Source: Gamarada debralockiae (taxonomy: Eukaryota; Ascomycota; Leotiomycetes; Helotiales; Hyphodiscaceae). Taken from it: a DNA stretch of 64,000 bases. Within the stretch, counting starts at the first letter, position 1; every line of letters begins with the position of its first letter. Of this stretch, positions 22,901 through 34,090 are shown one piece after another. A program made the translations under genes and the position numbers. The notes beneath the pieces are model-generated. The model made no database searches and was not told the DNA's origin. It saw only the letters and a program-made list of their open reading frames with translations. The stretch spans positions 1 to 64,000 of the forward strand of contig NXFV01000617.1 of the NCBI GenBank assembly GCA_002803225.1. Direction: 5' to 3'.

Positions 22901-23383
22901 CTAGTAATACGGACTCGTAAGACTCCTCAACTCCTCCCTCTTCACATAAAATCTGATCGTACTTTTGCTATCCCTCAATTCCCTTGTCAACTTCCCCTGC
23001 CCTTCATCAAACACCTCCGGGCCCCCTTTATCATTCAACATCACCCCACGTTCAATCAGCACATACCCTCTCGCATGCTCATCTCGACGCAGAATAGCCG
23101 TGATGTTTGAGTTTATGAAAGGACAGATCAGGTCCCCTGTCTGCGTGTTTGAGGGGACGTAGATGCGAAGCAGGTTTGGGCGACGGGCGGAGATATTGAG
23201 AGTGATACGCTGAATGGGGCAAGGAGTTGAAGAGGTACTCGGTGATTGCGTTTGAAATAAATATAATAAGCTTTTCGCCATTGCCACGGGCCTGTGAACC
23301 ATGAGGTTGGCGACGGGGGCTGTTGCGTTGCGGAGGAGAAGGGTGGAGAGAGAATGGGCTTCACCAGATCTGGGTGAGCCCAC
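22901..23383 (-). CDS. Hypothetical 160-aa ORF
   Basis: An open frame with coding-like composition, especially its C-terminal half (I-Y-V-P-S-N-T-Q-T-G-D-L-I-C-P-F and beyond). It matches no family I know. The start may be one of several Met. Overlapping plus-strand frames make this uncertain. Confidence 0.3.
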   Translation of the reverse strand: MGSPRSGEAHSLSTLLLRNATAPVANLMVHRPVAMAKSLLYLFQTQSPSTSSTPCPIQRITLNISARRPNLLRIYVPSNTQTGDLICPFINSNITAILRRDEHARGYVLIERGVMLNDKGGPEVFDEGQGKLTRELRDSKSTIRFYVKREELRSLTSPYY

Positions 23384-23548
23384 CCCATCGTGTCATCTGG
23401 CTCCGGATCGACTATATTGACTACAGAGCGATGGGAAAGCCACTCAAGGTCACGTACCTAGGCAGATACCACGCATTGTTCAAATCCGGTGAGAGATTAG
23501 AGGTCTACTCCGAAAAGCCAGAGGATATGTTCCAGAATGCACGCTAGA

Positions 23549-24903
23549 CTAAGTGGCTGCACAGACTACTAGCCAGACATCGTTATATTCATTACGATTC
23601 GAAGGATAGAAATATCGTAACATGACATCTTCATAGACTTTATCCAGAGTTTCGTATAATCAGGAACCAGCTCATTGTTCTGGCAGTCACAGGCAAGGCC
23701 CATCATTACATATACTCTGTCCCTGAGATCCTGACAGGTCGATCGTTCGCTGATCTCCATCAGTTAAATGAGTGGCATGTCGCGATGCAAGAGTCGCCTG
23801 ACGCGAAGACTGAATACGCGGAAGGCATCAGCATGAGCCAGGCTCTCTTCTTTGATGCATCGCAACATAATGCTTTTGGCCACGAAGTAGAACGCCCCAC
23901 CATCAACCCATCTATCACCGAGCATAAAACCGATTGTTTTGCCTAGTACAACCTCTTAGATGATCCAGGTCTGCCACCAGTAGCTGTGCATACAGAGGGT
24001 TGCATGTCGCAGTAGAGCGCGTCCCGATCGCTGTATTAGTTTTGACTGTAGTGCACTACGAGGACTTGTCGGTCGTAGTTGGGGATTGGATCGCTGCGGT
24101 TAAAATCTCGTTCATCGAAAATGTGATGAATGTGGGTTTTACTTTCATCTTCTGGCTGAATGCGTGAGGGGCTTCGCTCTGGAACACCAAGGGGCCATGA
24201 GCTTTCTCCTTCCCCTTCCCTTTGTCGCTAGCTAGTGAAGCATCGTCTAGAATGCGCCCGCCCTCAAGCACCTCAGAGAGCCTCCTGGAACTTGGTTCCT
24301 CGCTTAAAAGGTCCTCCTGGAAACCTCTCGATATCACAATCCCCTCCCTCGGGATCCTGCCCTCGCCCCATTCTGTTTCCTCGCGTATGGCCCTATGAGC
24401 ATTATCTTCACTTCGGAACTCGTCAACAACGCTCTCCAAATTCTTCATAGCACGCTCACAGTCTTCCACCCAATCGGCCTGACCACTTCCCATCCAACAA
24501 ATGACGGCCGCATTCCGATAAATCCTCCCCATTAGTGAAACCTGATGGCCACGTTCCTGCTCATCTTCTTGATCGATGCACAGTGCATCGATCCAAATTC
24601 TTCTTTCACCGGCCCCAGCTTTTCGTAGATGCCATAAAGCCCACCAAAGATTCTGTCGCAGAGACACAGTCAACACGTTGATTCTGATTGTCTTCGCATC
24701 GTCGGCAGATCCCCATTCATATGACAATGCTTGATACTCGGGATCTCGAGTAAGGTTTCTGGTACAAGATCGCATGCAATTTCAGCGGAGTTCCGGCCAG
24801 GCTTCAGCACTACAATGCGGAAACCGCCAACCGGGTGGGGAGGGGCTGGTTGTTTGCACTGGCCATACCTTGATTGAGCCGAGTATCGGGACAAGGGAGA
24901 CAT
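23549..24903 (-). pseudogene. HET-domain pseudogene
   Basis: HET blocks are clear: FRIVVLKPGRNSAEIACDL, then R-D-P-E-Y-Q-A-L-S-Y-E-W-G, RIWIDALCIDQ, then a W-I-I-x-E-V-V-L-G-K block, then D-L-R-D-R-V-Y-V-M-M-G-L-A and L-V-P-D-Y-T-K. The first two are in different frames, joined by one lost base near 24,766. The Q of WIIQE is TAA (23,956-23,958). A second in-frame TAA (23,764-23,766) replaces another likely Gln. A lost C near 23,650 breaks the last block, after which coding resumes and ends at 23,549. At least one more frame change lies between 23,980 and 24,060. The gene cannot make a full HET protein as it stands. Confidence 0.75.
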
Positions 24904-25359
24904 CCAGGGTTTGATGAGCCTGAGGAGATTTGAGCCACAGATGCGGAATCCGCTCAGGTCGTAGGCGTGCTTTCAAGAGCAGTCGAGGCAGGAATCTGCA
25001 AGACTGTAGAGAAAGATTTGGAAGATCAGGATGGACTAGGCTCCGCCTAAATTCATTGTAAACGTTGATGTGGAGACAAACTAAACCACTACATCTTCGA
25101 AGCTCAGCCATTTTAACCCCGAGTCATGAGATATACATGCTCAAATCATGCGAAAATTGCAAATCTGGAGGAGCGTCCTCTCCCATGTGAGTACCCACAA
25201 ACCAACTCCCGAATACACCTCGAATTGCACTCCACCCTTGCGAGAAGGTTCAATCATTGGAGTAATTCGTTCTCAAAATTTGCATAGCAGTGATCAAGCT
25301 GGTCGCGATAACCAGGGAGCGAGAGATTCCATGCTATAACTCGTCTCACGAATGGTAAT

Positions 25360-26211
25360 CTAGCCTTCGTAGCCAAATTCTTGCACGGACCTCTCCAACA
25401 ATTGTATTCGTGCACTGTGTTCATGAACGGGCTCTATTGCTGTGAAGTCATCGTATTGCAACTGCAAGGTCTCGAATTGACATGCAAGCTTGTCATAAAG
25501 CTTATCCCCAAGTTCTTCCATCATGGGGAACTCCGGAATTGCCAACCGCTTTAGCTTGTGGGAGGTGGATATGCTATCTATGCGCATAGTAGCAGGGAGC
25601 TGCGTTCCGTCATCGAATGAGATGGCTAGTTCCTCCAAACAGTCCGCGTGGGCTCGTATCGCGGGCGTCAGTTCGAGGTCCTCATGTTCACGCACGATCT
25701 TGATAATGTCCTCTTCCTTCTGCGACAAAACTTCTTGATTTGCCTCTCTTCTCGATCGTTATATTGGAAGCAATGGGCATGAGACCAAAGGAGGTTGCTG
25801 ACATCGAGGTCCAGAGACTCAATCACCTGGCTATTTTCCGAGGGAGCAAGATGCAGAGGCGGCGGATTCAGCGCTAGATGTTTTAGCCCAGGCAGAAGAC
25901 CCAAGAAGCGTTCTTGCAGGCCATCTAACTCGGGACCTAGATGAAGTAGGAATTATGCGGTGAATATGACTTTGCGGACGACGAGGAAGCTGATTAGACA
26001 GTGGAATTGCTCGAGGCGTTTGATGTAAGGTTGACCTGGTCCATTGTTACCGAAATGGAAGTCGATTTCGTGGTATATGAGGGGCTGAACTAAGTCATGG
26101 AATCGGTGTTACGCGAGTGCGACGTTTGTTCGGTATGGAATATGATAGACCAGGTCGAGAATATTGCGCGTAGAATCTCGTTGGGGAGGTTGGTGAGTGA
26201 GGCTGTCTCAT
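25360..26211 (-). pseudogene. F-box protein pseudogene
   Basis: The 5' part reads S-L-T-N-L-P-N-E-I-L-R, the start of an F-box, then continues one base off as N-I-L-D-L-V-Y-H-I-P-Y. It runs on through H-D-L-V-Q-P-L-I-Y-H-E-I-D-F and G-L-L-P-G-L-K-H-L-A-L. In-frame TAA codons sit at 26,109-26,111 and 25,953-25,955, each where a sense codon is expected. Lost bases are implied near 26,167 and in the A run at 25,739-25,741. The last 120 codons (25,728-25,360) are open. F-box proteins of this fungal type link Skp1-Cullin ligases to unknown targets; this copy is dead or badly damaged. Confidence 0.65.
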
Positions 26212-26445
26212 CTATTTGGGATATTAAGAGAGTATATTAGGTACTTCACCCAATGGTATTCTAGTTAGGGAAGTCGAATTATGAAGCGCAAGATGTGCAA
26301 CTTTGGAAACTGGGGTGCGGGGTGTGCGGTTGTCGTCGAGGTGAAGAAGGTGGGGTAGTCTGCGCACCCCACATTTTGTCTACCCACGTGACTTGCTCAG
26401 GAGGATTCAGGTCGAGGGCACAACTTCCAGTTGGAACTGATGCTC
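26212..26445. other. Short intergenic stretch
   Basis: No gene seen. Confidence 0.4.
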
Positions 26446-26679
26446 TCAAATCTGCTGCGGCTCATGGCGATCGTAGTAGATAGAATTGCTGTGGATCTCC
26501 TTCTGACCAGAAACGGCCTGCGGTGGATAAGGCGCTGCGTACCCATCCATCTGAACTGATTGTACCCCTCCAGCGGCGAGAGTGGGCTCCGGTGCTGACG
26601 CCGGTGGCCACGAATTGTCTTCTGGCTTCTTTTTCTCGAACAGCATAAATATTATCAATCCCAGACTGCGGCAACACAT
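26446..26679 (-). CDS. Possible small protein, 77 aa
   Basis: Starting at the internal Met (26,679) the frame reads MCCRSLGLIIFMLFEKKKPE, then a Pro/Ala/Gln-rich polar tail ending DRHEPQQI. A hydrophobic start followed by a basic patch suggests membrane attachment or a short anchor. The frame stays open upstream, but those codons look like 5' UTR. No family recognised. Confidence 0.35.
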   Translation of the reverse strand: MCCRSLGLIIFMLFEKKKPEDNSWPPASAPEPTLAAGGVQSVQMDGYAAPYPPQAVSGQKEIHSNSIYYDRHEPQQI

Positions 26680-28122
26680 TTTGAGTGTCGGGATCTTTGC
26701 TTGAGTATGAGGATGGTGGTGCTTTTCTTCGTAAACAATCGATTCTTCGGCTCGGAGAGATGAACTTGAGTGTTGTGCGATTGCGTTGTATCGGAGTTGT
26801 TGAAGTGAGATGAGTTTGATCGTGTGGAGAGCAGAATGAAGGTTGAAGATATATTTGATGTCGTCCTTCTGATGGCGACATTTAAGCGCCGAGATTTTTG
26901 TGGAACGGAATTTGTTCGTTACTACAGGTTGGGCAGCCAATGAATCGCGCACATGCCTATTGTGATGCAAGCGAGGTGCCGGTAGCACCATCTCACTGGT
27001 GAGTTGCGTCTGGTGTGGAAGAGCTGTCGAGTTGTGATGCTCATGAGGCTGCGTGTGTGCTTACTTGGGTGTCCCACATCCTGATTTCTCGATATGGGGG
27101 CAGCGGTTTATTTCCCATTTCTCTGGTTTTATTCTCCCAGATGTAGAGTTAGCACACTCCTTTGGACAGGAGTATTCTACCCTGAAAACGGTATAAAATA
27201 AGAGGGTTTTGAACAGGTTCAAGTGAGGGGAAAGTTTAGGACCCTACTAGGTTATCATCTGGGCTGCGGCCAGGAACACAATTTCTTTTGGCGATTTTTC
27301 GGCTACTTTCAACCTTATAAATTACCACACAACACTTTAAAAGTCTAAATCTTTTGTGAAATGATTTACAAATATCTGAACTAAAAGCACGTCAACTTTT
27401 TATTAAGTTGTATTTAGAGAAGGGTTTGTAATAAATTTTCAAAAGAGGCGTCTTTTTGGCCGCCTAGGCGAAGTGTGTTCCTGGCCGCAGCTCGATGATA
27501 ACACCCCTGTGGTGCATTTCGGCCAATCAGAACCGTTTCTTATGGGACGGATTTCTTATCGAATGGAACTGGCCTTATAAAGCAATTAACACAGTACCAT
27601 CTGAGTCTGAAGGCCACAAAATGAACACCATGTGGCGTGGAAAACATACTTGTCATCTTGCAACATATATCGTCGACAAAGTCGGTATTTTCTTCGACCT
27701 CGTACAGCATATCGCTCCTTTGCACAAAGCCCCGATGACAAGATGTAGTTTTGAGGGATTGAAGTGATCTTTAATGAAGGCGATCAGCTGAAATATTGTT
27801 GTCGATATTCGACGTTCCATCACATGAAATGAGCTTCGGTCATAGTCAAACAAACACGCCGGATGCGTTTCACAGCACCTATCAGTAGGCGACGTAAGAA
27901 ATTCAGACTTTGCTCGGGCTTCTGCGAGAAATTGAACATTGACCCGGAAAAGAACACTTCTAGGGCATCTTGATACATCTACCTACTGATCAGGAACAGC
28001 TCAAAGGGAATTAGCCGGCATTTGCAGGTTGTTGAGTAGACAGCATGTGATGCCGGACCGCAGCACTCTGCAGTGTTCTGAGTACGTCCACCCGTACATT
28101 TCGAACAACATTTAAGAAATTG
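26680..28122. other. Intergenic stretch
   Basis: No supportable gene. The segment 27,290-27,440 is AT-rich. Frames around 27,495-27,850 exist on both strands but show no domain or intron support. Confidence 0.4.
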
Positions 28123-29063
28123 TCAGATCATAGAACTGGACTTGGCTAGTTTTCTCCTTTGGATATCTAGACTCCAATCTTCATGGGAGTACATGCCTTG
28201 CGCTCCCATATGCGAAAAGTTAAATACCTAAAGGCACAATTCTGGTGGAAACTGTTCAAATGGGAAGTCGGGCTGCGGTATAGACGTAGATATGTTCGTA
28301 ATAAGGAGAGAAGCTTTCTGAGAAAGCAATTTGAGGTCGTCATCGGGTGCCTTTCCGAGCCGGACAGTGTATTCTTTCAACACTGGCAGAGATGTGAAGG
28401 CATGGAGGATTTCTCTGTCAGGTTCGAGGTTTTTGACATCGCGAATAAGAGCAGGACTTAGCTGTCCCGGAGTAATAGCTGATGATAGATGATTGCATAA
28501 CAATCTCCATTCCCAAATCAGAGATTGGCCTGTTGGCCACGTTGAATCGAAATCATCGCCCAGCCCTGGGGGTCGACACAGATTCAACATGTTCCATAGT
28601 TGAATCGCAATTCTCCAATATACCGCTGGGTCTGCATTCATGATTCTGAGCACTACCAACAATTAAGTACAATCAAAAAAAGTCACCTTTCCATACGCTT
28701 GGCACCCATTGTGCGTTATATATACGAAAGATGAACCTGTTTTTATCGAAAGTGACTGCTACGAGTTCTTCAAGCATAGCCTGAGAGATCAACAAGCAAC
28801 TAGGCTAGATATTCGAGGCAGTAACAACTTGAACGTTGATACTCGAATCAGTTGAGGTGTCTAATTCTGATGCATCATCGGGATCTTCACCTGGAGGTAG
28901 AAACCAAGACTCGCACAACTCAGGATATGAGCATCCTGGTTGTTGTTTTTTGGTGGGAGTGAAGGCGATGGGATATGGCCTGATCACGCCGGCCAACGCG
29001 TATATCTTCAATCTCACGTGGAAGGGTAAATCCAGGAAAGACAGTCGGGGTTCAATAATTTCG
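28123..29063 (-). pseudogene. Second F-box-like pseudogene
   Basis: Coding starts near S-F-L-D-L-P-F-H-V-R-L-K-I-Y-A-L-A-G, an F-box-like opening, and runs to a TAG at 28,805-28,807. It continues in frame as A-M-L-E-E-L-V-A-V-T-F-D-K-N-R-F-I-F. A T run (28,675-28,681) shifts the frame and a TAA sits at 28,663-28,665. A 144-codon segment (to 28,228) then ends F-P-F-E-Q-F-P-P-E-L-C-L and TAG, with open codons beyond to 28,123. The shift could instead be a very short intron. Three nonsense codons make this a likely relic of a gene unlike the 25-26 kb F-box copy. Confidence 0.6.
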
Positions 29064-29253
29064 TGATGTTGTTGGCTCTGAAGCCATAAAAGGCGGCTGG
29101 AAGCTCAATGTTGGTTGGGTTTGCAGCCTCGCGCACTGGCCACTTCCCAGCCTCGTTGGCGGAACGGCTCATCTTCCCCTCATCACCACCACTGCCAACC
29201 AGTCTCAACTCTTCGAACAGCTTCATCTTCTTCATAAGGCAAACTCAGCCAAA

Positions 29254-30301
29254 ATGACGACCAGAGCAGCCAGCCACGCGGGCTCCTGGTACACCTCCAA
29301 CCCTTCAAAGCTCTCCAAGGAGCTCGACGAATACCTCACCCGAGTTCCCTCCTCGATCGACGGATCACAGTTGCCAATACCTGGGGCAAGAGTAATTATT
29401 GCGCCGTGAGTGCGCCTCTCCAACATATCCTTCCAGCCCCACTCTAACAGAGCGAAGACATGCAGGATACACATACTCCGGTCCCGCAGCAGCCTGGGCC
29501 TACAAATCGCTCGACCTCTCTAACGCCAAACGAATCTTCCTCCTCGGTCCCTCGCACGCCTGGGGTCTGCCAGGCTGTGCGCTCACGAAACACGATAAAT
29601 ACGCAACACCGTTAGGAGATCTGGTCATCGATAAGAAGACTGTGGAGGAGCTGGCTGCTACGAAGAAGTTCGTTACTATGAGCACGGATAGGGACGAGAC
29701 GGAACATAGCATGGAGATGCACCTGCCATATATATACAAGATGCTTTCCGTCCACTTCAAATCCGAAGCCGAACATCCACCTCTTATCCCGATTCTTGTC
29801 GGCGGCACGGATCCTAAGGCGGAGAAGAGCTACGGCGAAATCCTTGCTCCCTACCTGGCGGACCCAACATCTGTTTTCGTTGTTTCGTCTGACTTCTGCC
29901 ATTGGGGACTACGATTCTCATACACATACTATCTTCCGGCCTCACCGAACTCTTCCGCAGCGAGTGTGGGCGGCTATAGCTTGAAGAGACGAGATAAGAA
30001 TCCGACCAACCCTCCGATCTACGAGAGTATTGCTCGACTCGATAAAATGTCCATGGATGCTGTTGAAGGAGGCAAGCACGATGAATTTGTAGGCAATATC
30101 GATGAGACAGGAAATACGGTCTGTGGACGACATCCGATTGGGGTCATCATGGCTGCGATTGAGAAGGTGAGGGAGCAGGGGAAGATAAAGGAGGAAGAAG
30201 CTAGATTCAAGTTCGTGAGGTATGAGAGGAATGAAGATGTTGAGGATGTCAGTGGTTCAAGCGTTAGCTATGCTAGTGCTTTTGCCGTTCTGCGACGGTA
30301 A
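29254..30301 (+). CDS. MEMO-family protein (331 aa)
   Basis: Exon 1 is 29,254-29,405 and exon 2 is 29,458-30,301. The 52-nt intron (GTGAGT, CTAAC branch, AAG) splits the Pro codon of APHAGYTYSG. Family marks are ASHAGSWY at the N-terminus, APHAGY, LGPSHAWG, SMEMHLPY, VVSSDFCHWG and CGRHPIGV. The His and Cys in these blocks correspond to the metal-site residues of MEMO1-like proteins, which are related to ring-opening aromatic dioxygenases. The length fits the eukaryotic family. In yeast and animals MEMO proteins have been linked to redox and iron or copper handling. The start lies in AAAATGACG. It looks fully functional among decayed neighbours. Confidence 0.92.
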
Positions 30302-30597
30302 GAGAACGGAACGGGAGTTAGAGTGACGCATTACTAAGTGCTACATGGATTGAATGGTTTTGATGAGAATATCAGCATAGTTCAGAACCTTTCAAAATAC
30401 CATTCTCAATGCCAAGAGTCGTCGCCCTTAGCCCGTAGATCTTAGGGGTCTTAATCGATATTAGGGGCCCCAGGAACCCCGCTATTTTGGCAACACCCCA
30501 CAAATCCGTAGTCGCATGTTCGCAAGAACGGACTCGACAATTTCTCTTGTTTCTGTTTCAAAACCTGTTGTCAGATCGGTCGTAACAAGCTGTGCGT
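30302..30597. other. Intergenic stretch
   Basis: Follows the MEMO gene. No gene or repeat seen. Confidence 0.4.
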
Positions 30598-30946
30598 TCA
30601 CAGCCGAGCCTCAATTACCTTGAGATCGACCCAATCTCCAACATCCACGTCATCAAATTGGAACGTGAGTTTAGCTACGCGGTCTATCGGCAAGTCTTCG
30701 TGAACCGCGATTCCGCGATCCTTCTCCGAATGTTGCGTCTCTTCCGATTTCGAATTCGATTCCTTTTCTTTCGAGCTCACCAGAAGCTTGAGCGTATAGC
30801 TTGATCTCATCATAGGGCTGAGCTTCGATACCACAATGTGTACGATGACCATGATGGACCATGTCATACAGATTTTGCCTTCGATCAGAGCTCCGCTCGT
30901 CCACGAACCGTCTAAAGCTTACCCACCGTATGGGGACATAATCCAA
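30598..30946 (-). pseudogene. Possible decayed gene fragment, unknown function
   Basis: Two overlapping frames look coding in turn: first M-D-Y-V-P-I-R-W through Y-D-E-I-K-L-Y-A, then (one base off) Y-T-L-K-L-L-V-S-S-K-E-K through L-T-F-Q-F-D-D-V-D-V-G-D-W. This resembles a fragment with a frameshift near 30,790. I recognise no domain. Confidence 0.3.
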
Positions 30947-31004
30947 GATCTTAAAGTTCAGACACTGTATGGGGAGATTATCTAAGATCTGAAATTCAGA
31001 TGCC
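30926..31004. repeat. Two imperfect direct copies, about 38 bp each
   Basis: The words GTATGGGGACATAATCCAAG (from 30,929) and GTATGGGGAGATTATCTAAG (from 30,967) begin two adjacent copies, each followed by ATCT, A/G-rich bases and TTCAGA. A simple tandem duplication. Confidence 0.7.
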
Positions 31005-31713
31005 CACGGAATTATCTTTCTGCCCTTCGAACCTCAAGCGGGGAAACAAACGAGGTATCGGCAATTTGCCTCTCACCTCTAGCATCGTGGATGTGCGGTT
31101 GGCAAGGATTATCTCTTCCTTATGCAAACAATTCCCATCTGTGCGTACCTGACACTTGCAAGTGCTATCTAACTGCCCCTGTCAACAAAAGATCCAGCTG
31201 TGAGAAGCAAACTTAAATGTGATCATGGGCCTCACATTCGTACGCAGGCTCAGACTCGGAGCTCGACTCGGATCTTTGACCACATTGTGTAATACTCTTC
31301 AACTTCCTTGCATTAGGTCCTCTGAGCTACAAGAAGTTAACGGTTTTGTTTATTGATTGTGCCTGTCATTTTGTCACTTAATACCTCGGTTTGCCGCTCC
31401 GGCCCTGTTGAAGTTGATTGATCCCCTCTTCTCTCATCATTTTGCCGCTGTCCAATCTACTGAATGCAGTTGGTGGAGTAAACAAGCTTTGAAAGGCTTG
31501 GGAAATGATGCACCCATCTATGGCGGTGGTTAAGATGCTTTTGAGATGATGGCCATCCGATGCCTTTGGGGTTCTGATTCCGGCCGTTGGTTCCCGGATC
31601 TTGTGCAAGACTATAATATGGATATAAAGGGCTAGGAACCTCTAATCTCTTTCTAGAAGCAGCACAGTTCACTCTCTCTCCTCTCACCCACTCCTCATTT
31701 TATCACCTGTCAA
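31005..31713. other. Intergenic stretch
   Basis: No supportable gene. Probably contains the promoter of the FAD oxidase relic. Confidence 0.4.
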
Positions 31714-33516
31714 CATGCGTAACCTAGTTTTCCTGGAAGTGAGCAGCTTGGTCGCCAGCTCTGTCGCGTCGATCTTTGCAAGTGCTCGCGATTGCAATGA
31801 AACTTCCTCGCCAACCACAACAAGCAATATACTTTAAGCAGTATTACCCGAATATGACTATTCTCCCTTCGGACCAGGAGTGCACTGCGGAAAACGAAGG
31901 TAAGCCAATTCTGTTACCCTCGCAGATGCCTCTAACATATGCTAGTATCATGGAATGCTGGAAACTGGCTCGGACCCGCCTGTGTTCTCATCCCATCCAA
32001 TGCCGAGCAAATGTCCTACGCTGTCAAGAACCTGGTGAAGTTCAACACAAAGTTTGCTATGCGAGGTGGTGGCCAGTAAGGAACATCGGCTCTTTGATTT
32101 CTCACCTTCCCGCCTCCTTCATGTTTCCTCTCATATACTCCATTTACTCCCGATATTTTCCCACCCAGCGCCGGTCACTCCGTTTGCTCTGGAGATATTC
32201 TTGATTAGGAAATTACTGACTCCCCGGTGATCCCATATGCCAATTCCTGATGCGGCAAAATCAACTCCAGCGATATCCTCATTTCAAGCACCAACCTAAA
32301 GACGCTACAACTTTCAGATGATCTCGGAACCCTAGCTCTTGGCCCGGATATCAATGGGTTGATGCCTGCATACATATACCTGAATTCCACCGGAACTGGC
32401 AAGATGGTAGTTGGTGGTCGATATGGTCCCGTTGGAGTTACGGGCTACTTGTTAGTGGCGGAATGTCTTTCTCCAGCTACGAATATGGCTTCTCCTCTAC
32501 TGCTGGGAACGTCCGCGCATTTGAGGCAAGCTCATCCCCTCCCAACATTCCCATCAATCACTGACCTAAGGCAGTGCGTTCTAGCTGACGGAAAAGTCGC
32601 CATGGCAACCGAAACAAAAGAATACGCAGATTTTTTCTAGGCCCTCCAAGGCGGCGGCAACTCCTTCTGCCTCCTAACTGCCGTCTACCTTCGCACAATC
32701 GACTCACCCGTCAATGGCCTCGCAAACGTCGTCTACGACACAATTAAAGAGCAATGGCTCGACAGTTTTCTCAACTACGTGACCAACACGTCCTCGGATC
32801 CTAAAGCAGCCATCATTCCAGTCGCGAATTACGACAAGTGGTCTCAGCACTCCTCGCTTCTCCTCGACTCTGTTCTACAATGGCAACGCCTCTTCCCCAG
32901 AAGTGCTCAGTGATTTCCAAGGGGGGGGGATATTACCCGCGGGTAATACCACGGCTTTGGCGCCTATTACTATGGTTTTGTTCGCCGAGCTGTGCCTGCT
33001 GTCGAACCAGGCGGAGACTCCTACGGCCTCCAGCAAAGATTCCACGTCATGTCCCACACAAGCCACCAAAGAAGCCATAGAAATCGTACACAACACCTAT
33101 TTCGACGCCGCACCTGAGCTGGCCAATCTAACCGACTTTTTCACTGGCCTAGCGTTCAACTCCATCACTATGAAATTCATCGAAGTCTCCAACTCTGGCA
33201 TCGGGCGTCCGCAGGGTGTGGAAGAGAAGCCGCTTTTCTGATCGAAGAATCATTTACCTGGGCGATCCGGCTGATGATCCTATTATTGAGGGATGGATTA
33301 CCATGGTTAATGCTAACACTACTGTGCAGCTAGAGGCGGCGAATGCGATGGCCAAGTATCTGTATTTGAATGATGCGGATCCGGACCAGCCGGTTTTGAG
33401 GGCATCCGATTGAGAATGTGCTTAGGTTGCAGGCGATTAGGGATAAGTATGGTCCGGGGATGCTGTTTACGAATTTGACGCTGGGTGTATTTAAGGTTGC
33501 GCATACCGAGGTTTAA
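31714..33516 (+). pseudogene. FAD-linked (BBE-type) oxidase pseudogene
   Basis: The order of blocks is that of a secreted FAD oxidase: an N-terminal hydrophobic segment, S-W-N-A-G-N-W-L-G-P-A-C-V, F-A-M-R-G-G-G (FAD-binding PCMH), V-G-G-R-Y-G-P-V-G-V-T-G-Y, then ALQGGGNSF, and a BBE-like C-terminus with K-Y-L-Y-L-N-D-A-D and a final F-K-V-A-H-T-E-V stop. Introns are visible after E-N-E and after the RGGG block; a third has a GC donor (about 32,527). The Trp expected before ALQGGG is TAG (32,638-32,640). At least seven one-base losses are implied, for example near 32,258, 32,455, 32,860, 32,958, 33,056, 33,237 and 33,400. Such enzymes oxidise sugars or alkaloid- and polyketide-like substrates; this one is non-functional. 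Confidence 0.8.
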
Positions 33517-34090
33517 GGGAATCACTTATGAGGGGCATCCGATTGATGCCTCGGGATGATTCTTTGCCAGGGATTTTACAACAATTTTATACATAGCATT
33601 TATCTTTCTGTTGTAGATATCAGAATTTATATATTTGCTTCATATTGTCTTTATCGGTCTCCCATATCGTCGCATAATTTTTCAATTCCATTCCATTATC
33701 ATAATTTTAGGCGCTCTTGAAATCGCTCTGATTACCCCGCCCTTTTCTGTCGTCTCTTCGCACAATCTCTCTCGCTGAATGCACGCGTCAATACATCCAA
33801 GATTCGTCATGGCTTTATTTTCCCTCTTCACTTCATTTCGATTACTTCCCCTTTTGAAACAAACGTCCAATTCACATCCTCCAGAAACGGAAGTCCAAAT
33901 TTCCCTTTTCATCCTGTTTTCGTTATCGCATGAATTCGCCAATCTCGCATCCTGCAGCGCCTTGGTCCGCACGCCCCCTTTTAATTCGGCACTTGAAACA
34001 AGGAATATTCAAAAGCAAACGTGGAGCCGCTTGATGTAAAATTTCTGTAGCCAGCTTTCCTCGCTCGAATCAATTTACCCCCTCGCCATA
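33517..34090. other. Intergenic stretch
   Basis: No supportable gene; overlapping frames on both strands at 33,680-34,040 lack any family mark. Confidence 0.4.

Noticed and set aside
23956..26111. UAA read as Gln (alternative genetic code)
   Set aside because: Intact genes here end in TAA (for example the MEMO gene at 30,301), so TAA is a normal stop.
27495..27853. Frames on both strands near 27.5-27.9 kb
   Set aside because: Both strands are open over the same bases and neither shows a family mark.
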